NCBI RefSeq assembly: GCF_902170785.1
Contig: NZ_CABHYG010000004.1
Coordinates: 434,001-498,000 of the forward strand
Direction: 5' to 3'
DNA: 64,000 nt
Origin: Yersinia proxima
GTDB taxonomy: Bacteria; Pseudomonadota; Gammaproteobacteria; Enterobacterales; Enterobacteriaceae
Part shown: in pieces, positions 46,170 to 54,220 of the stretch
Position numbering within the stretch: position 1 is the first letter of the stretch
How the letters are laid out: each line of letters opens with the position of its first letter
The notes under the pieces: model-generated
What the model saw: only the letters and a program-made list of their open reading frames with translations
Database searches by the model: none
Told to the model about the DNA's origin: nothing
Translations under genes and position numbers: made by a program

Positions 46170-46415
46170 ATGCTACGTGTTGAAGTGACCATAGATAAGC
46201 TGAATATTAAAAAATTCCCCGTTGGGTACTCCAATGCTCTAACGGAAGAACTGGATAAACGACTCAGTAGGAAGTTTGACGATGTCGATGTGAAAGTTAG
46301 ATTTGCGGGTGCCGATGGGTTAACAGTGCTTGGCGGGGCTAGCGAGGATAAAAAGACGGTCGAAGAGATTTTGAAGGATACGTGGGAAAGTGCTGATGAT
46401 TGGTTTCAGCCTTAA
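46170..46415 (+). CDS. DinI-like damage-inducible protein
   Basis: 81 residues from the ATG at 46170 (MLRVEVTIDKLNIKKF); an upstream frame overlaps the previous gene. The DinI family pattern is clear: an N-terminal RVEVTIDK strand and the C-terminal acidic helix VEEILKDTWESADDW. DinI binds RecA and modulates LexA and repressor cleavage; phage versions are common beside SOS-induced genes. Its Shine-Dalgarno (GAGGG) overlaps the preceding stop codon. Confidence 0.88.
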   Translation: MLRVEVTIDKLNIKKFPVGYSNALTEELDKRLSRKFDDVDVKVRFAGADGLTVLGGASEDKKTVEEILKDTWESADDWFQP

Positions 46416-46439
46416 ACTGCCAGTCACGAACAAGAATAG

Positions 46440-46456
46440 ACCGGGCCATTAAGCCC
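46440..46456. repeat. Copy of the phage terminator core, left flank of the acyltransferase
   Basis: ACCGGGCCATTAAGCCC is identical to 47593-47609 on the other side of the acyltransferase gene. Only the stem bases are retained; the following TGCGTG breaks the terminator. Confidence 0.75.
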
Positions 46457-46524
46457 TGCGTGACAGACCAACACTGCACCTATTGTTCTGCTCCCAAAAA
46501 CCAATGTCGATATAGTTTGAAACA

Positions 46525-46554
46525 TTGACAGTAAAAAAAAGTATGGGAAACTAT
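46525..46554 (+). promoter_or_regulatory. Possible promoter of the acyltransferase gene
   Basis: TTGACA (46525-46530) is a perfect -35; 18 bases later AACTAT (46549-46554) is a poor -10. It lies 30 bases before the start codon in AT-rich DNA. Confidence 0.4.
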
Positions 46555-46583
46555 GAACCATTCGTTTTATCAATGGCTTAATC

Positions 46584-47579
46584 ATGATTATTACAAAGAA
46601 TGAGAGCAACTATATTAAAGGAATAGCTATAATCTTGATGCTCACACATCATCTATTCGCATTCCCTGGCCGCATCCCTCAAGATGCAAACATCATTAAC
46701 TCGCTTCCTTTTATTGGAGAGAGTGTTGATAACTTCATAGCTTCATTTGGGAAAATATGTGTTGCTATGTTTTTATTTATATCAGGTTACGGGTATTCTT
46801 TTAAAAGTAAAATTAGTTTCAAATACTCCATTGAAAAATTAAAGAAATTATATTTCAGCTTCTGGTTAGTGTTTATTGTTTTTATTCCAATAGGTTTTTT
46901 ATTTGTAAGTAATGACTGGAATGATAGTTCTCCAATCAGACTAGTTAAAAACATAGTGGGAGTCTCTTCAGATTACAATGGGGAATGGTGGTTTATCCGT
47001 TTGTATGTGGTGTATGTTCTCGCTCTACCTATAATATCAAAACTACCCTCAGTCGCTCTATTTGTTATATCTTTGGCATCTATAGTTATAGGCTTTTTCT
47101 TTGAGCAACACGGTGGCCTTATCGTACTTCTGATATGGTTATATCCATTCCTTATGGGGTATTTATTTGGAAAACAAAACAAAAGAATAATCAACTATTA
47201 TAATAATATAAATAAATTATATTTCAATGGAATATCTATAATATTAATTATTGGTTTGTTCTATGCTTTTGATATGTTCGGTTTGATTTTATCATCGCCA
47301 CTATTTGTAATTATAGTATGTGATATATATAGAAGAACCACCCACCACGCCGTGGTTGCCACCCTTGGAAAATACTCGATGTATATGTGGCTGACTCATT
47401 CATTTTTCTGCTACTACTACACGCCAGAAGTAATCTATTCCGTTAGATATGCTCCATTTATACTATTATTGCTTACATTAACTTCATTCATTACAAGTGT
47501 GGTGTTAACATATATTGAGTTTATGATAAAAAATGCATATGAAAAGCTAAAGATATCACTCCCCACTCAATCTCAGTGA
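46584..47579 (+). CDS. Membrane acyltransferase 3 family protein, probable prophage-borne surface-glycan acetylase
   Basis: 331 residues, about ten membrane spans. N-terminal YIKGIAIILMLTHHLFAFPG with the catalytic-type histidine pair (THH) and the usual later acidic/aromatic loop (NGEWWFIRLYVVYVLALPII, core GEWWFIRLY) fit the AT3 family. Such enzymes acetylate O-antigen or other surface sugars. The gene is markedly more AT-rich than its neighbours and on the opposite strand to the tail genes, at the position where SfV-like phages carry serotype-conversion genes; no strong ribosome site is visible before its ATG. Substrate is not established. Confidence 0.82.
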   Translation: MIITKNESNYIKGIAIILMLTHHLFAFPGRIPQDANIINSLPFIGESVDNFIASFGKICVAMFLFISGYGYSFKSKISFKYSIEKLKKLYFSFWLVFIVFIPIGFLFVSNDWNDSSPIRLVKNIVGVSSDYNGEWWFIRLYVVYVLALPIISKLPSVALFVISLASIVIGFFFEQHGGLIVLLIWLYPFLMGYLFGKQNKRIINYYNNINKLYFNGISIILIIGLFYAFDMFGLILSSPLFVIIVCDIYRRTTHHAVVATLGKYSMYMWLTHSFFCYYYTPEVIYSVRYAPFILLLLTLTSFITSVVLTYIEFMIKNAYEKLKISLPTQSQ

Positions 47580-47589
47580 TTTATAAAAA

Positions 47590-47616
47590 ATTACCGGGCC
47601 ATTAAGCCCGGCTTTT
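47590..47616. terminator. Bidirectional terminator, acyltransferase and tail operon
   Basis: CCGGGC-CATTAA-GCCCGG (47594-47611) is flanked by TTTTAT on the plus side and by TAATTTTTT on the minus side. It can end the acyltransferase transcript and the leftward tail operon. Confidence 0.88.
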
Positions 47617-47620
47617 ATTG

Positions 47621-48115
47621 TTACTTTGGCGCTACTGGCCACTTAATATCCGGCGCAGTTGATAAATCTAACTTCTTCAATTCGATAATGTATTTCTTAA
47701 CCGAAACTAATTTTTCGCGGTCAGCGTCAGTAATGATATCCAATATCAAATCAGACTGTAGTCCGTCTATATCAGCACGAACGAGTGACAATTTGTGCTC
47801 TCTCATTCTCTCAGCATCTAAAACTAAAATCGCTTTGAGCTTTTCCTGATTAACAACAATGTCATCACGGTTACCATTAAATTCCCAGGCTGCCTGGTAT
47901 TTTTGGTCTGGTAATTTGCTGCGCTCAATGATGAGGAAATAATCATCGTGGCTAAATGAATCGAGGCTGTCCTGGCTGTTAAAGTTAACTACTGACAGAC
48001 CCAGTTCATCTTCGTATACAACTACGAACAAATCTTCATAAATAATCTCTTCTTCAACAACCAACAGTGCATTATCTGTCACTTCGCCATCAGTAATAAT
48101 ATCTAAGTCTTTCAT
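47621..48115 (-). CDS. Phage tail fibre assembly chaperone (Tfa)-like protein
   Basis: 164 residues. The C-terminus (IIELKKLDLSTAPDIKWPVAPK, core LDLSTAPDIKWPVAP) is the diagnostic Tfa motif; the N-terminal half is acidic and unlike most Tfa proteins. It helps trimerise the tail fibre encoded just upstream (3 bp gap). Fibre and Tfa tips are swapped between phages. Last gene of the leftward late operon. Confidence 0.82.
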   Translation of the reverse strand: MKDLDIITDGEVTDNALLVVEEEIIYEDLFVVVYEDELGLSVVNFNSQDSLDSFSHDDYFLIIERSKLPDQKYQAAWEFNGNRDDIVVNQEKLKAILVLDAERMREHKLSLVRADIDGLQSDLILDIITDADREKLVSVKKYIIELKKLDLSTAPDIKWPVAPK

Positions 48116-48118
48116 GTG

Positions 48119-49183
48119 TTATATTCCTGTGCTGAAAACGACGATTTGAACGGATGCCAAGTCTGCAAGACCATAACTTGTACCGCCGTCATTTGATGTT
48201 AGAAGCTGAAAAGAAGTCGCTGTTTTTGACTGAACGCTCGGTTGATGTATATCAAGCCTATTAGCAGTGTCTGTTCCTACAAAAACCGCATATGTTCCCG
48301 GCATGGGGCTTGAAAAAACAATGGTGTAAGTCCCTACGGCATTTCGGGTCACACTGGTAACTCCTACAGAGCCAGACACTGCCCCACTTGTACCACTGAA
48401 CACGGCAAATGCGCGGGCTGTGCGTGTTGATAGCCAACCGCCAAACTGGGAACCATTGATATTGCCGGTAGAGCTAATAAGCGCATAACCTCCCGCTTGA
48501 CCCTCCCCAACAATAACATCAGATTTAGACAGAACGCGCCCACCACGTATATCACCAGTGATATCAGCGCGCCCGCCTACTGAGAGATTTTCACCGGCTA
48601 TTAGGTTTTTAGCTGCCTGAACATTCACACCAGATGCAACTCCCGTACCGGCATATAAGTTGCCGTTATTGCAAGCAATATTACCGTTAGTAGCGATGAG
48701 GTGACCGTTAGTCGTTGTGATGTTGCTTAATGCCGATAACGTGCCAGGTAATTGAATATTTGTATCGGTGGTATTAATAAACGGCAAAGTAATATCTTTA
48801 GTGCCATCAAAATCTACACCACCGATTTTTCGGGCTGTTGCCAGTTTTGTCGCTGCGGCGGCAGTGCCAGTCGTCGATAGCGCCCCAATATTGCTCAATG
48901 TAGCGGCTATAGCTGGCGCGCCTGCAGCTTTGATTTCAGAGAGATTATTGCCTGACTGCAAAAACAGTTTTTTCAATGCCGTCAATAGTTGTGTGCGATT
49001 AGCTTTATTGAGAGCAATACCCGCCCCCTCAATGACACCCACAATTTCTTCTTGTACCGCATCAAAGTAATCGTCATCGAGTGCTGTCGCTTGAACTCCC
49101 GTTTGTGGATTGCCACGAGTAAAGCCATTCTTGCCCGCTCCAAACTTATCTTTCTGGGCGGTTGGGGTATCTATACGATGCAT
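48119..49183 (-). CDS. Tail fibre protein
   Basis: 354 residues. The N-terminus (MHRIDTPTAQKDKFGAGKNGFTRGNPQTGVQATALDDDYFD, core KNGFTRGNPQTGVQATALDD) is the conserved baseplate-attachment segment of Mu and P2-type fibres; the middle is repeat-rich in Gly/Asn/Thr (ATNGNIACNNGNLYAG), and the tip (TARAFAVFSGTSGAV onward) forms the receptor-binding end. Host recognition, probably of lipopolysaccharide. Confidence 0.87.
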   Translation of the reverse strand: MHRIDTPTAQKDKFGAGKNGFTRGNPQTGVQATALDDDYFDAVQEEIVGVIEGAGIALNKANRTQLLTALKKLFLQSGNNLSEIKAAGAPAIAATLSNIGALSTTGTAAAATKLATARKIGGVDFDGTKDITLPFINTTDTNIQLPGTLSALSNITTTNGHLIATNGNIACNNGNLYAGTGVASGVNVQAAKNLIAGENLSVGGRADITGDIRGGRVLSKSDVIVGEGQAGGYALISSTGNINGSQFGGWLSTRTARAFAVFSGTSGAVSGSVGVTSVTRNAVGTYTIVFSSPMPGTYAVFVGTDTANRLDIHQPSVQSKTATSFQLLTSNDGGTSYGLADLASVQIVVFSTGI

Positions 49184-49189
49184 AAAGGG

Positions 49190-49771
49190 TTACTCCGGAT
49201 ATTGGAAAATGACATAAGTATGTGAGGGGCAAAGCTTGTTAATGACACACTCTGCAATCGTATCGCCCCACACACGCAGACTGTCGGTGCAAATGGAAAG
49301 GCACGTCATATTGTTGGTTTGCGTGCTATACGGCATATTGACTTGCCAGTAATAACGCCACTCCTCTGAATAGAGCGAGTCAATACAGGTAGAAGTGCAT
49401 CGAAATATGTCGTTTTCCATCTGTGTAATGGTGGCATCCGGATAACCCAGAGCCGCCAATTGCGCCAGATAAAAAGACTTGTTAATCCCACCAATAATAT
49501 TGATTTTGGCGTCAAGTCGTTGCCGCCGCTGGGCTAAAGTCTGCACTCCTGCAGGAGCACAGGAATCGGGTAAGCCGGTTAGCTGCTCGTAGCGGTCGAT
49601 CAGTTCGGTGGTGGTGCGCGGGTCAATCTCGACCATTAAGCCATCCCCGCGCTGATGCACGCGGGAATAAGACGGAACCAACCCCAGCAGTAGGGGATCG
49701 TCTCCCTCCCATGCCGGGCCTCGTGGTAGGAGGTTTTTTAATAGCTGGGTATAACCATCGGTTAGCTCCAC
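49190..49771 (-). CDS. Phage baseplate wedge protein, Mu gp48-like
   Basis: 193 residues, DUF2313/YmfQ family. Starts [40 protein letters not shown] (core [12 protein letters not shown]). Overlaps the gp47-like gene by ten bases. Binds the baseplate wedge and the tail fibre. Cys-rich C-terminal half is typical of the family. Confidence 0.88.
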   Translation of the reverse strand: MELTDGYTQLLKNLLPRGPAWEGDDPLLLGLVPSYSRVHQRGDGLMVEIDPRTTTELIDRYEQLTGLPDSCAPAGVQTLAQRRQRLDAKINIIGGINKSFYLAQLAALGYPDATITQMENDIFRCTSTCIDSLYSEEWRYYWQVNMPYSTQTNNMTCLSICTDSLRVWGDTIAECVINKLCPSHTYVIFQYPE

Positions 49772-50820
49772 GTGACTTCCCCCACAATGGGCAATTCGGT
49801 CGCAGCCAGTGCAACATCAGTTACCGGACTCAAAAGAACGTGGTTGTATTCCCCTGTAGCAATACTGATCGCCTCATTTATGCGTGAGTGAGCCAGCTTT
49901 CCTCCGGGGATACCATCACGCAGAAACATGGCCCGCAGTTCCGCTAGCACGGCATAACGTACTTCAGCCGTGTCTGGGGTCAGGCGAATATTGAATGGCA
50001 CAATTTTAGCCACTGGCGGGAAGGTAAATAGACTGGCACCTGCCACCGGAGCTAATGGCAATATATGGTCATGAACAGCAGTAATAACTGAATTATCGGG
50101 TATGGGGTTTTCAAGATGACTGTTAGCCACCAATACCCCTACCGTACCGGCCCCCATCCAGTGGCGATAAGTCCAAGCGCGGGTCACGCCAGGAACCTCT
50201 TTGGCCCAGATAATATAATCACCATCCGCACCGCCCTGTGGGGTGTAATACCAGCGCTCGATTATCCGCGCCCGCCACTCCTCCACTGGCTCAATATCGG
50301 TACCGCCTTCAATACCGTCAGCTGCCGCCGATGAGGGTAATCCGTTAACAGGCTGAGTGAGTACCATACTGATGCCATCATCGGTATTCCCCTGAGTGCC
50401 AGTGACAGAGCACATTACCGGTACCTGCAAAACTCCCGCAACAGAGGTCACTGCTGCAGTAGTGGTATATTCCAGTAAGTCATCCCGCTGGATAATTGCA
50501 CCAGCAGGGATCTCAATACCATTTGTTACCCCTTCCCAACGCACAAAACCGGTCGCCGTTGCGGGCTGCTTGCGTGGGCAGCGCTTCATATTGCCGTGGC
50601 GCGCTAACCAATCCTCATCGCACTGATCCGGCAGCAGGTTACGAGCCAGATAATCGATGTAGCCATAAACCGTATGCACTGCCGCTGCATGCACTCGGCT
50701 GTAAACCTCGGTGTCAGTACGACGCAGAACAGCATCAGTTTGGAAGCGAGAATTAAGGTCACTGCGAATTTGGGTAATGAGCTGGGGAAGTGTCGGGCGG
50801 TTAAATCCGCTGTCAGCCAT
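49762..50820 (-). CDS. Baseplate protein J-like, Mu gp47 family
   Basis: 352 residues from ATG 50820 ([26 protein letters not shown]); an upstream frame to 50844 is not supported. Baseplate_J domain with [33 protein letters not shown] (core [17 protein letters not shown]). Forms the wedge around the contractile tail hub. Overlaps the gp46-like gene. Confidence 0.9.
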   Translation of the reverse strand: MADSGFNRPTLPQLITQIRSDLNSRFQTDAVLRRTDTEVYSRVHAAAVHTVYGYIDYLARNLLPDQCDEDWLARHGNMKRCPRKQPATATGFVRWEGVTNGIEIPAGAIIQRDDLLEYTTTAAVTSVAGVLQVPVMCSVTGTQGNTDDGISMVLTQPVNGLPSSAAADGIEGGTDIEPVEEWRARIIERWYYTPQGGADGDYIIWAKEVPGVTRAWTYRHWMGAGTVGVLVANSHLENPIPDNSVITAVHDHILPLAPVAGASLFTFPPVAKIVPFNIRLTPDTAEVRYAVLAELRAMFLRDGIPGGKLAHSRINEAISIATGEYNHVLLSPVTDVALAATELPIVGEVTWS

Positions 50821-51226
50821 TGAGTGCACTCCATAAATCATCAAAGGTGATTAGCTGAGAACGGCCATCGTTGCGATACAGGGTTATCTCGGCGGTCAGT
50901 ATCTCGGCACCGCGTCGCTGCACATTGATGACTATTCGTGAAACTATGCCGTCGTCTTTTAGCCAGGCTAGCGCCTGCTCTAAGTAGCCTCTGGCCAGTT
51001 CGACGGTGTTATTGGTCAGTGTGGTGCGCTGAAGCAAGTACAAACGCGATCCAATACGGTCATTTTGTATCGTGGGATAGCTGTCACCCCACCACCCCAT
51101 CGGCAGTTCTGAATCATCATCCGGATCAGCACGACGCCAGGTGAAAAGAGAAATAATCACTGCGCGAGTTAAGTTATCAGTGGGCGTGGAGGCTGATTGT
51201 TGTTGGCCATTCACCATCAGGATCAT
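50813..51226 (-). CDS. Phage baseplate protein gp46-like (W homologue)
   Basis: 137 residues, Mu gp46 family (T4 gp25-like). Conserved RAVIISLFTWRRADPDDDSELPMGWWGDSY (core LPMGWWGDSYP) and LYRNDGRSQLITFDDLWSAL. Part of the baseplate wedge that joins gp47 to the sheath. Its stop overlaps the gp47 start. Confidence 0.9.
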   Translation of the reverse strand: MILMVNGQQQSASTPTDNLTRAVIISLFTWRRADPDDDSELPMGWWGDSYPTIQNDRIGSRLYLLQRTTLTNNTVELARGYLEQALAWLKDDGIVSRIVINVQRRGAEILTAEITLYRNDGRSQLITFDDLWSALNG

Positions 51227-51229
51227 GAG

Positions 51230-51796
51230 TTACTCCATCTTTTGGTTAGGCTTGTCAGTATTCGGTTCGCCATGTGGGTGAGTATGCGAATTGAACTGGT
51301 CACGCATAGCCGCTATGGTGCTGGTTTTATCTTTAATATCAGCCGCAGACTCAATGTTACCGACGGCTTTAATCTCGCCGGTAGCTTCAATGAGCGGCGT
51401 GTTGAATACTGCTTTTTCTTCGGCGTTAACAATAAACTGTTTGGTGTTCAGCTCTATTTGGTTGCCGCGCTTGAGAATAATGCTATCGCCCTCATCGCTA
51501 TAAATGGCCACCTCGCCAGACTTAAGCCCCTTAATCCGGTAGCGACGATCAGCCACCACCAACACCACCCCGTGCGAGCGGTCACCATCGGGGAAAGCGG
51601 CGAACGCCTCCGCGCCCGTGTGGGCGGCGCTGGTAAAGCCATAAGGTTCCAGGTGTTCGATGTTGTCTTTCAACTCATCGGCAATCATCTGGATTTGCAG
51701 CACCTGGTTTTTACTGCTGGAGTCCAGGCGGCGCACTACCGCGCGCACCAGCATATTGGATAGCCCGCGCTGCAAACCCGCGAATAATCTACTCAT
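51230..51796 (-). CDS. Baseplate spike protein V, Mu gp45-like
   Basis: 188 residues. Central OB-fold domain (YGFTSAAHTGAEAFAAFPDGDRSHGVVLVVADRRYRI, core HGVVLVVADRRYRI) and C-terminal beta-helix with the terminal metal-binding motif (NSHTHPHGEPNTDKP), the iron-holding tip of gpV spikes. It pierces the outer membrane during injection. Starts immediately after the hub gene in an overlapping junction. Confidence 0.92.
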   Translation of the reverse strand: MSRLFAGLQRGLSNMLVRAVVRRLDSSSKNQVLQIQMIADELKDNIEHLEPYGFTSAAHTGAEAFAAFPDGDRSHGVVLVVADRRYRIKGLKSGEVAIYSDEGDSIILKRGNQIELNTKQFIVNAEEKAVFNTPLIEATGEIKAVGNIESAADIKDKTSTIAAMRDQFNSHTHPHGEPNTDKPNQKME

Positions 51797-52869
51797 TAGA
51801 ATTCGTCCTCTTCGGCTTTTTTACGGCGCTTTTTGTCAGGGTTAGGCGGTTTTGGTAAGTAAGCATCAGGCGGGCCAACCCGCAGCTGAGTAATGGTTCC
51901 CTGCTCGTTTTTGCTGTAAGTCACTTCTGCGATTAACATGTCGCGGTTGTTAAAGCCCAGTACCGGATCAAACACTGTGACCAGTTGATTGGGTGACCAT
52001 AAATCGCCGTTCCCCTGCCGCCAGCCCTGCACCGTATAGGTCACCTCATCAGTACGCGCCGCCCGCCGTAGCATTTCAAACTGACTGCGTTCAATCACCG
52101 AGGAACCCGTCGCATTACCGCTCTGCTTGATCACCATCGGTCGATAGCGGCTGACGCCACCGTCTACCGTTTTAGCCCGGATGGCATTGATAGTGGCAGC
52201 ACCAAAATCGTCGTCATTGCCCGACCGCTGGCCCGCTACCACGTATTCAGAAAACCGGTCTTTAATGCTCTGTTCGGTGTCACAGGAAATGATATTTTCC
52301 CCCAGCACCAGCGCGGTAATAGTGCGTGAGGCTCCCACCGGGCCAATCACCAATGCACCGGCTGGATTGTCATAGGCCAGTACCTGCTGAATGCCCATCA
52401 TCTTATCCAGCACATCCACCACAGTTTCGCCGTAATCCACCTGCAGCCCCTGCATGGGCGTGTTTTCCACTCCGGCATTGACCACCGAGACCCCAAAGGG
52501 GGCGGCAAGCTGGGTGGCGATCTGGACAAAAGAGCGCCCGGTAAACTGAGTTATCAGGGCGGCGCAGTCGATCAGGTCTTCGGTTTTGCTGCGACCAACA
52601 ATACCCACCGACACCGAGCGGGCGTCATAGCGCACTGGCGTGGCATCGATATAGCCGGTGACCACCAGATCAGTGCCGATCAACACTGTGACCGCATCGC
52701 CCTTTTTCACTCTTGGCTGCAGGTGTCCGGCCTCTTCACTACCAGGCCATTGGCGGGTAATTTCTACATTAAAGTCGCGGGCCAGGCGCTCAATACCCGC
52801 CGAGATAGAGACCGAAGTCCAGCCTACCCACTCGCGGCCATTGACCCGCAATGTGACATCGTTATTCAT
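51796..52869 (-). CDS. Tail hub protein, Mu gpP (gp44)-like
   Basis: 357 residues, the late-control/hub family (T4 gp27-like). N-terminal VNGREWVGWTSVSISAGIERLARDFNVEIT (core WTSVSISAGIERLARDF) and a lysine-rich C-terminal tail (PDKKRRKKAEEDEF). Forms the hub that supports the spike. Overlaps gp43-like by four bases. Confidence 0.9.
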   Translation of the reverse strand: MNNDVTLRVNGREWVGWTSVSISAGIERLARDFNVEITRQWPGSEEAGHLQPRVKKGDAVTVLIGTDLVVTGYIDATPVRYDARSVSVGIVGRSKTEDLIDCAALITQFTGRSFVQIATQLAAPFGVSVVNAGVENTPMQGLQVDYGETVVDVLDKMMGIQQVLAYDNPAGALVIGPVGASRTITALVLGENIISCDTEQSIKDRFSEYVVAGQRSGNDDDFGAATINAIRAKTVDGGVSRYRPMVIKQSGNATGSSVIERSQFEMLRRAARTDEVTYTVQGWRQGNGDLWSPNQLVTVFDPVLGFNNRDMLIAEVTYSKNEQGTITQLRVGPPDAYLPKPPNPDKKRRKKAEEDEF

Positions 52870-54170
52870 CGGATCGGCACCTGTAGCGTTTTCACCGGCA
52901 CAAAGCCGGGATGGGTGATTTGATTGCGACCGATAATGTCGGTTTCGCGCGCCGCCGAGTCATACCAATCAGCCGACAGCACCAGCGCGGGCAGCACTTC
53001 ATCAGGGGTGCGAAAGGTGGTTTTTTCTATCTGCTCGAGCCGCATGCTGATATCGCGATTGACATCAGCGCGCACGGTGTTGATTGCCAGGAATAAAGCA
53101 TCATCCGTCACCCGTAGCAACTCCTGATCAATGGCTGTATTCAGTGTGTCGCGGATCTCAGTTAATGACTCATAAGTCACTGGCGGGATAACGGCAACAG
53201 CGTCGCTGAGAGACGTTACCGCCGGATGAGTGACCAGCGGCAGTTGCGCCTGTGGAGTCACCGTGGCATTCAGTGGCGGGCGGGCCTGCGGCAGATCGGC
53301 CAAACTCTGTGCCGCTTCAGTCAGGGCGGTGGTGCGGATAGCTTGCGCCACCACATTGCGCTGGGTGGTCTGGGTCTGGATGGTTTTGCTGTCGGTTTTC
53401 CATACCCCGCGTGGAGCCAGATCACGACCGACAGTAAACCCGCTCAGCCCCTTAATCTTATTGATGATGTCGCCACTGTTACCCAGCAGACTATTGCCCG
53501 AACGCCACATACGTTGCAGGCGGTTAACGAAATTCATGCCGGAGCTGGGTGGCATCAGCAGCACCGACAAGTCGCCATCCAGCAAGCGGCCCGCGTCAGC
53601 AATAGCCGAATTCACACGATCAAAGGTTTTGATCGCGGTGTTCATCATGTCGCTGACATCATTAATAACACCGTTCTGGATAAAGTCAGCCATCCCCTCC
53701 AGCCCAAAATCCTTGCCGAACGCGTCAGTGACACAATCGGTCATGGCATCACAGGAGGAAACCAGCTTCTGGCCAGTGGCAACACCGGAGGTGGGGAAAG
53801 AGAGTTCACCCGCTTCAACAAAATTAAAACTGATGGTGCACATACGGCCATCTGAGGCTCTATGGCTAATGCTTACCTCACCATCGATACAGACATTTAG
53901 CTCGCCATATTGCGGGTGGATCAGTTTCCCCGGCCCAGCCTGGTTAATGGCGGTAATCAGTTGATCACGTTGTGCCTGGTAATCATCACCTATCAGATAG
54001 GCTGAAATAGTATCGCGCCGTGTCACCCGCCCCTGATCTTCGGAGTAAGGTTTATCGCGGTTGGGGTATTCATGGGTTTGCGTCCTGCGCCCGAAAGTGG
54101 CCTCATCCTCTTGCGTTTTAAATGGCACACCACGAAACGAGGCCGGTAATAGCTTATCTTTCCAGCTCAT
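52866..54170 (-). CDS. DNA circularisation/tail protein, Mu gpN (gp43)-like
   Basis: 434 residues. The N-terminus is the DNA_circ_N domain (MSWKDKLLPASFRGVPFKT, core LLPASFRGVPFK) with the characteristic EYPNRDKPYSED and YNLAVCIDGEVS-type block (GELNVCIDGEVSISHRASDG). Forms the distal tail and hub with gpP. A long plus-strand frame over it (53230-53964) is a shadow. A terminator separates it from the tape measure gene. Confidence 0.9.
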   Translation of the reverse strand: MSWKDKLLPASFRGVPFKTQEDEATFGRRTQTHEYPNRDKPYSEDQGRVTRRDTISAYLIGDDYQAQRDQLITAINQAGPGKLIHPQYGELNVCIDGEVSISHRASDGRMCTISFNFVEAGELSFPTSGVATGQKLVSSCDAMTDCVTDAFGKDFGLEGMADFIQNGVINDVSDMMNTAIKTFDRVNSAIADAGRLLDGDLSVLLMPPSSGMNFVNRLQRMWRSGNSLLGNSGDIINKIKGLSGFTVGRDLAPRGVWKTDSKTIQTQTTQRNVVAQAIRTTALTEAAQSLADLPQARPPLNATVTPQAQLPLVTHPAVTSLSDAVAVIPPVTYESLTEIRDTLNTAIDQELLRVTDDALFLAINTVRADVNRDISMRLEQIEKTTFRTPDEVLPALVLSADWYDSAARETDIIGRNQITHPGFVPVKTLQVPIR

Positions 54171-54183
54171 ACATTCTCCGGGC

Positions 54184-54207
54184 GAAAAAAACCCACCGAA
54201 GTGGGTC
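54184..54207 (-). terminator. Rho-independent terminator inside the tail operon
   Basis: On the minus strand ACCCAC-TTCG-GTGGGT is followed by TTTTTTT, with a UUCG tetraloop. It lies in the 50-bp gap between the tape measure and circularisation genes, and would reduce expression of the downstream baseplate genes unless an antiterminator acts. Confidence 0.85.
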
Positions 54208-54220
54208 AGTGGGTTATCAA

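Noticed and set aside
46584-47579. Complete serotype-conversion glucosyltransferase cluster (gtrA, gtrB, gtr)
   Set aside because: Only one membrane gene is present, and it has acyltransferase rather than glucosyltransferase features.
51197-51763. 188-residue plus-strand frame opposite the spike protein gene
   Set aside because: Overlaps the gpV-like gene in antisense; composition is an artefact of the real frame.
53230-53964. 244-residue plus-strand frame in the DNA circularisation gene
   Set aside because: It lies fully opposite a well-conserved Mu gpN-like gene, has no family features and shows only the codon pattern expected of an antisense shadow.
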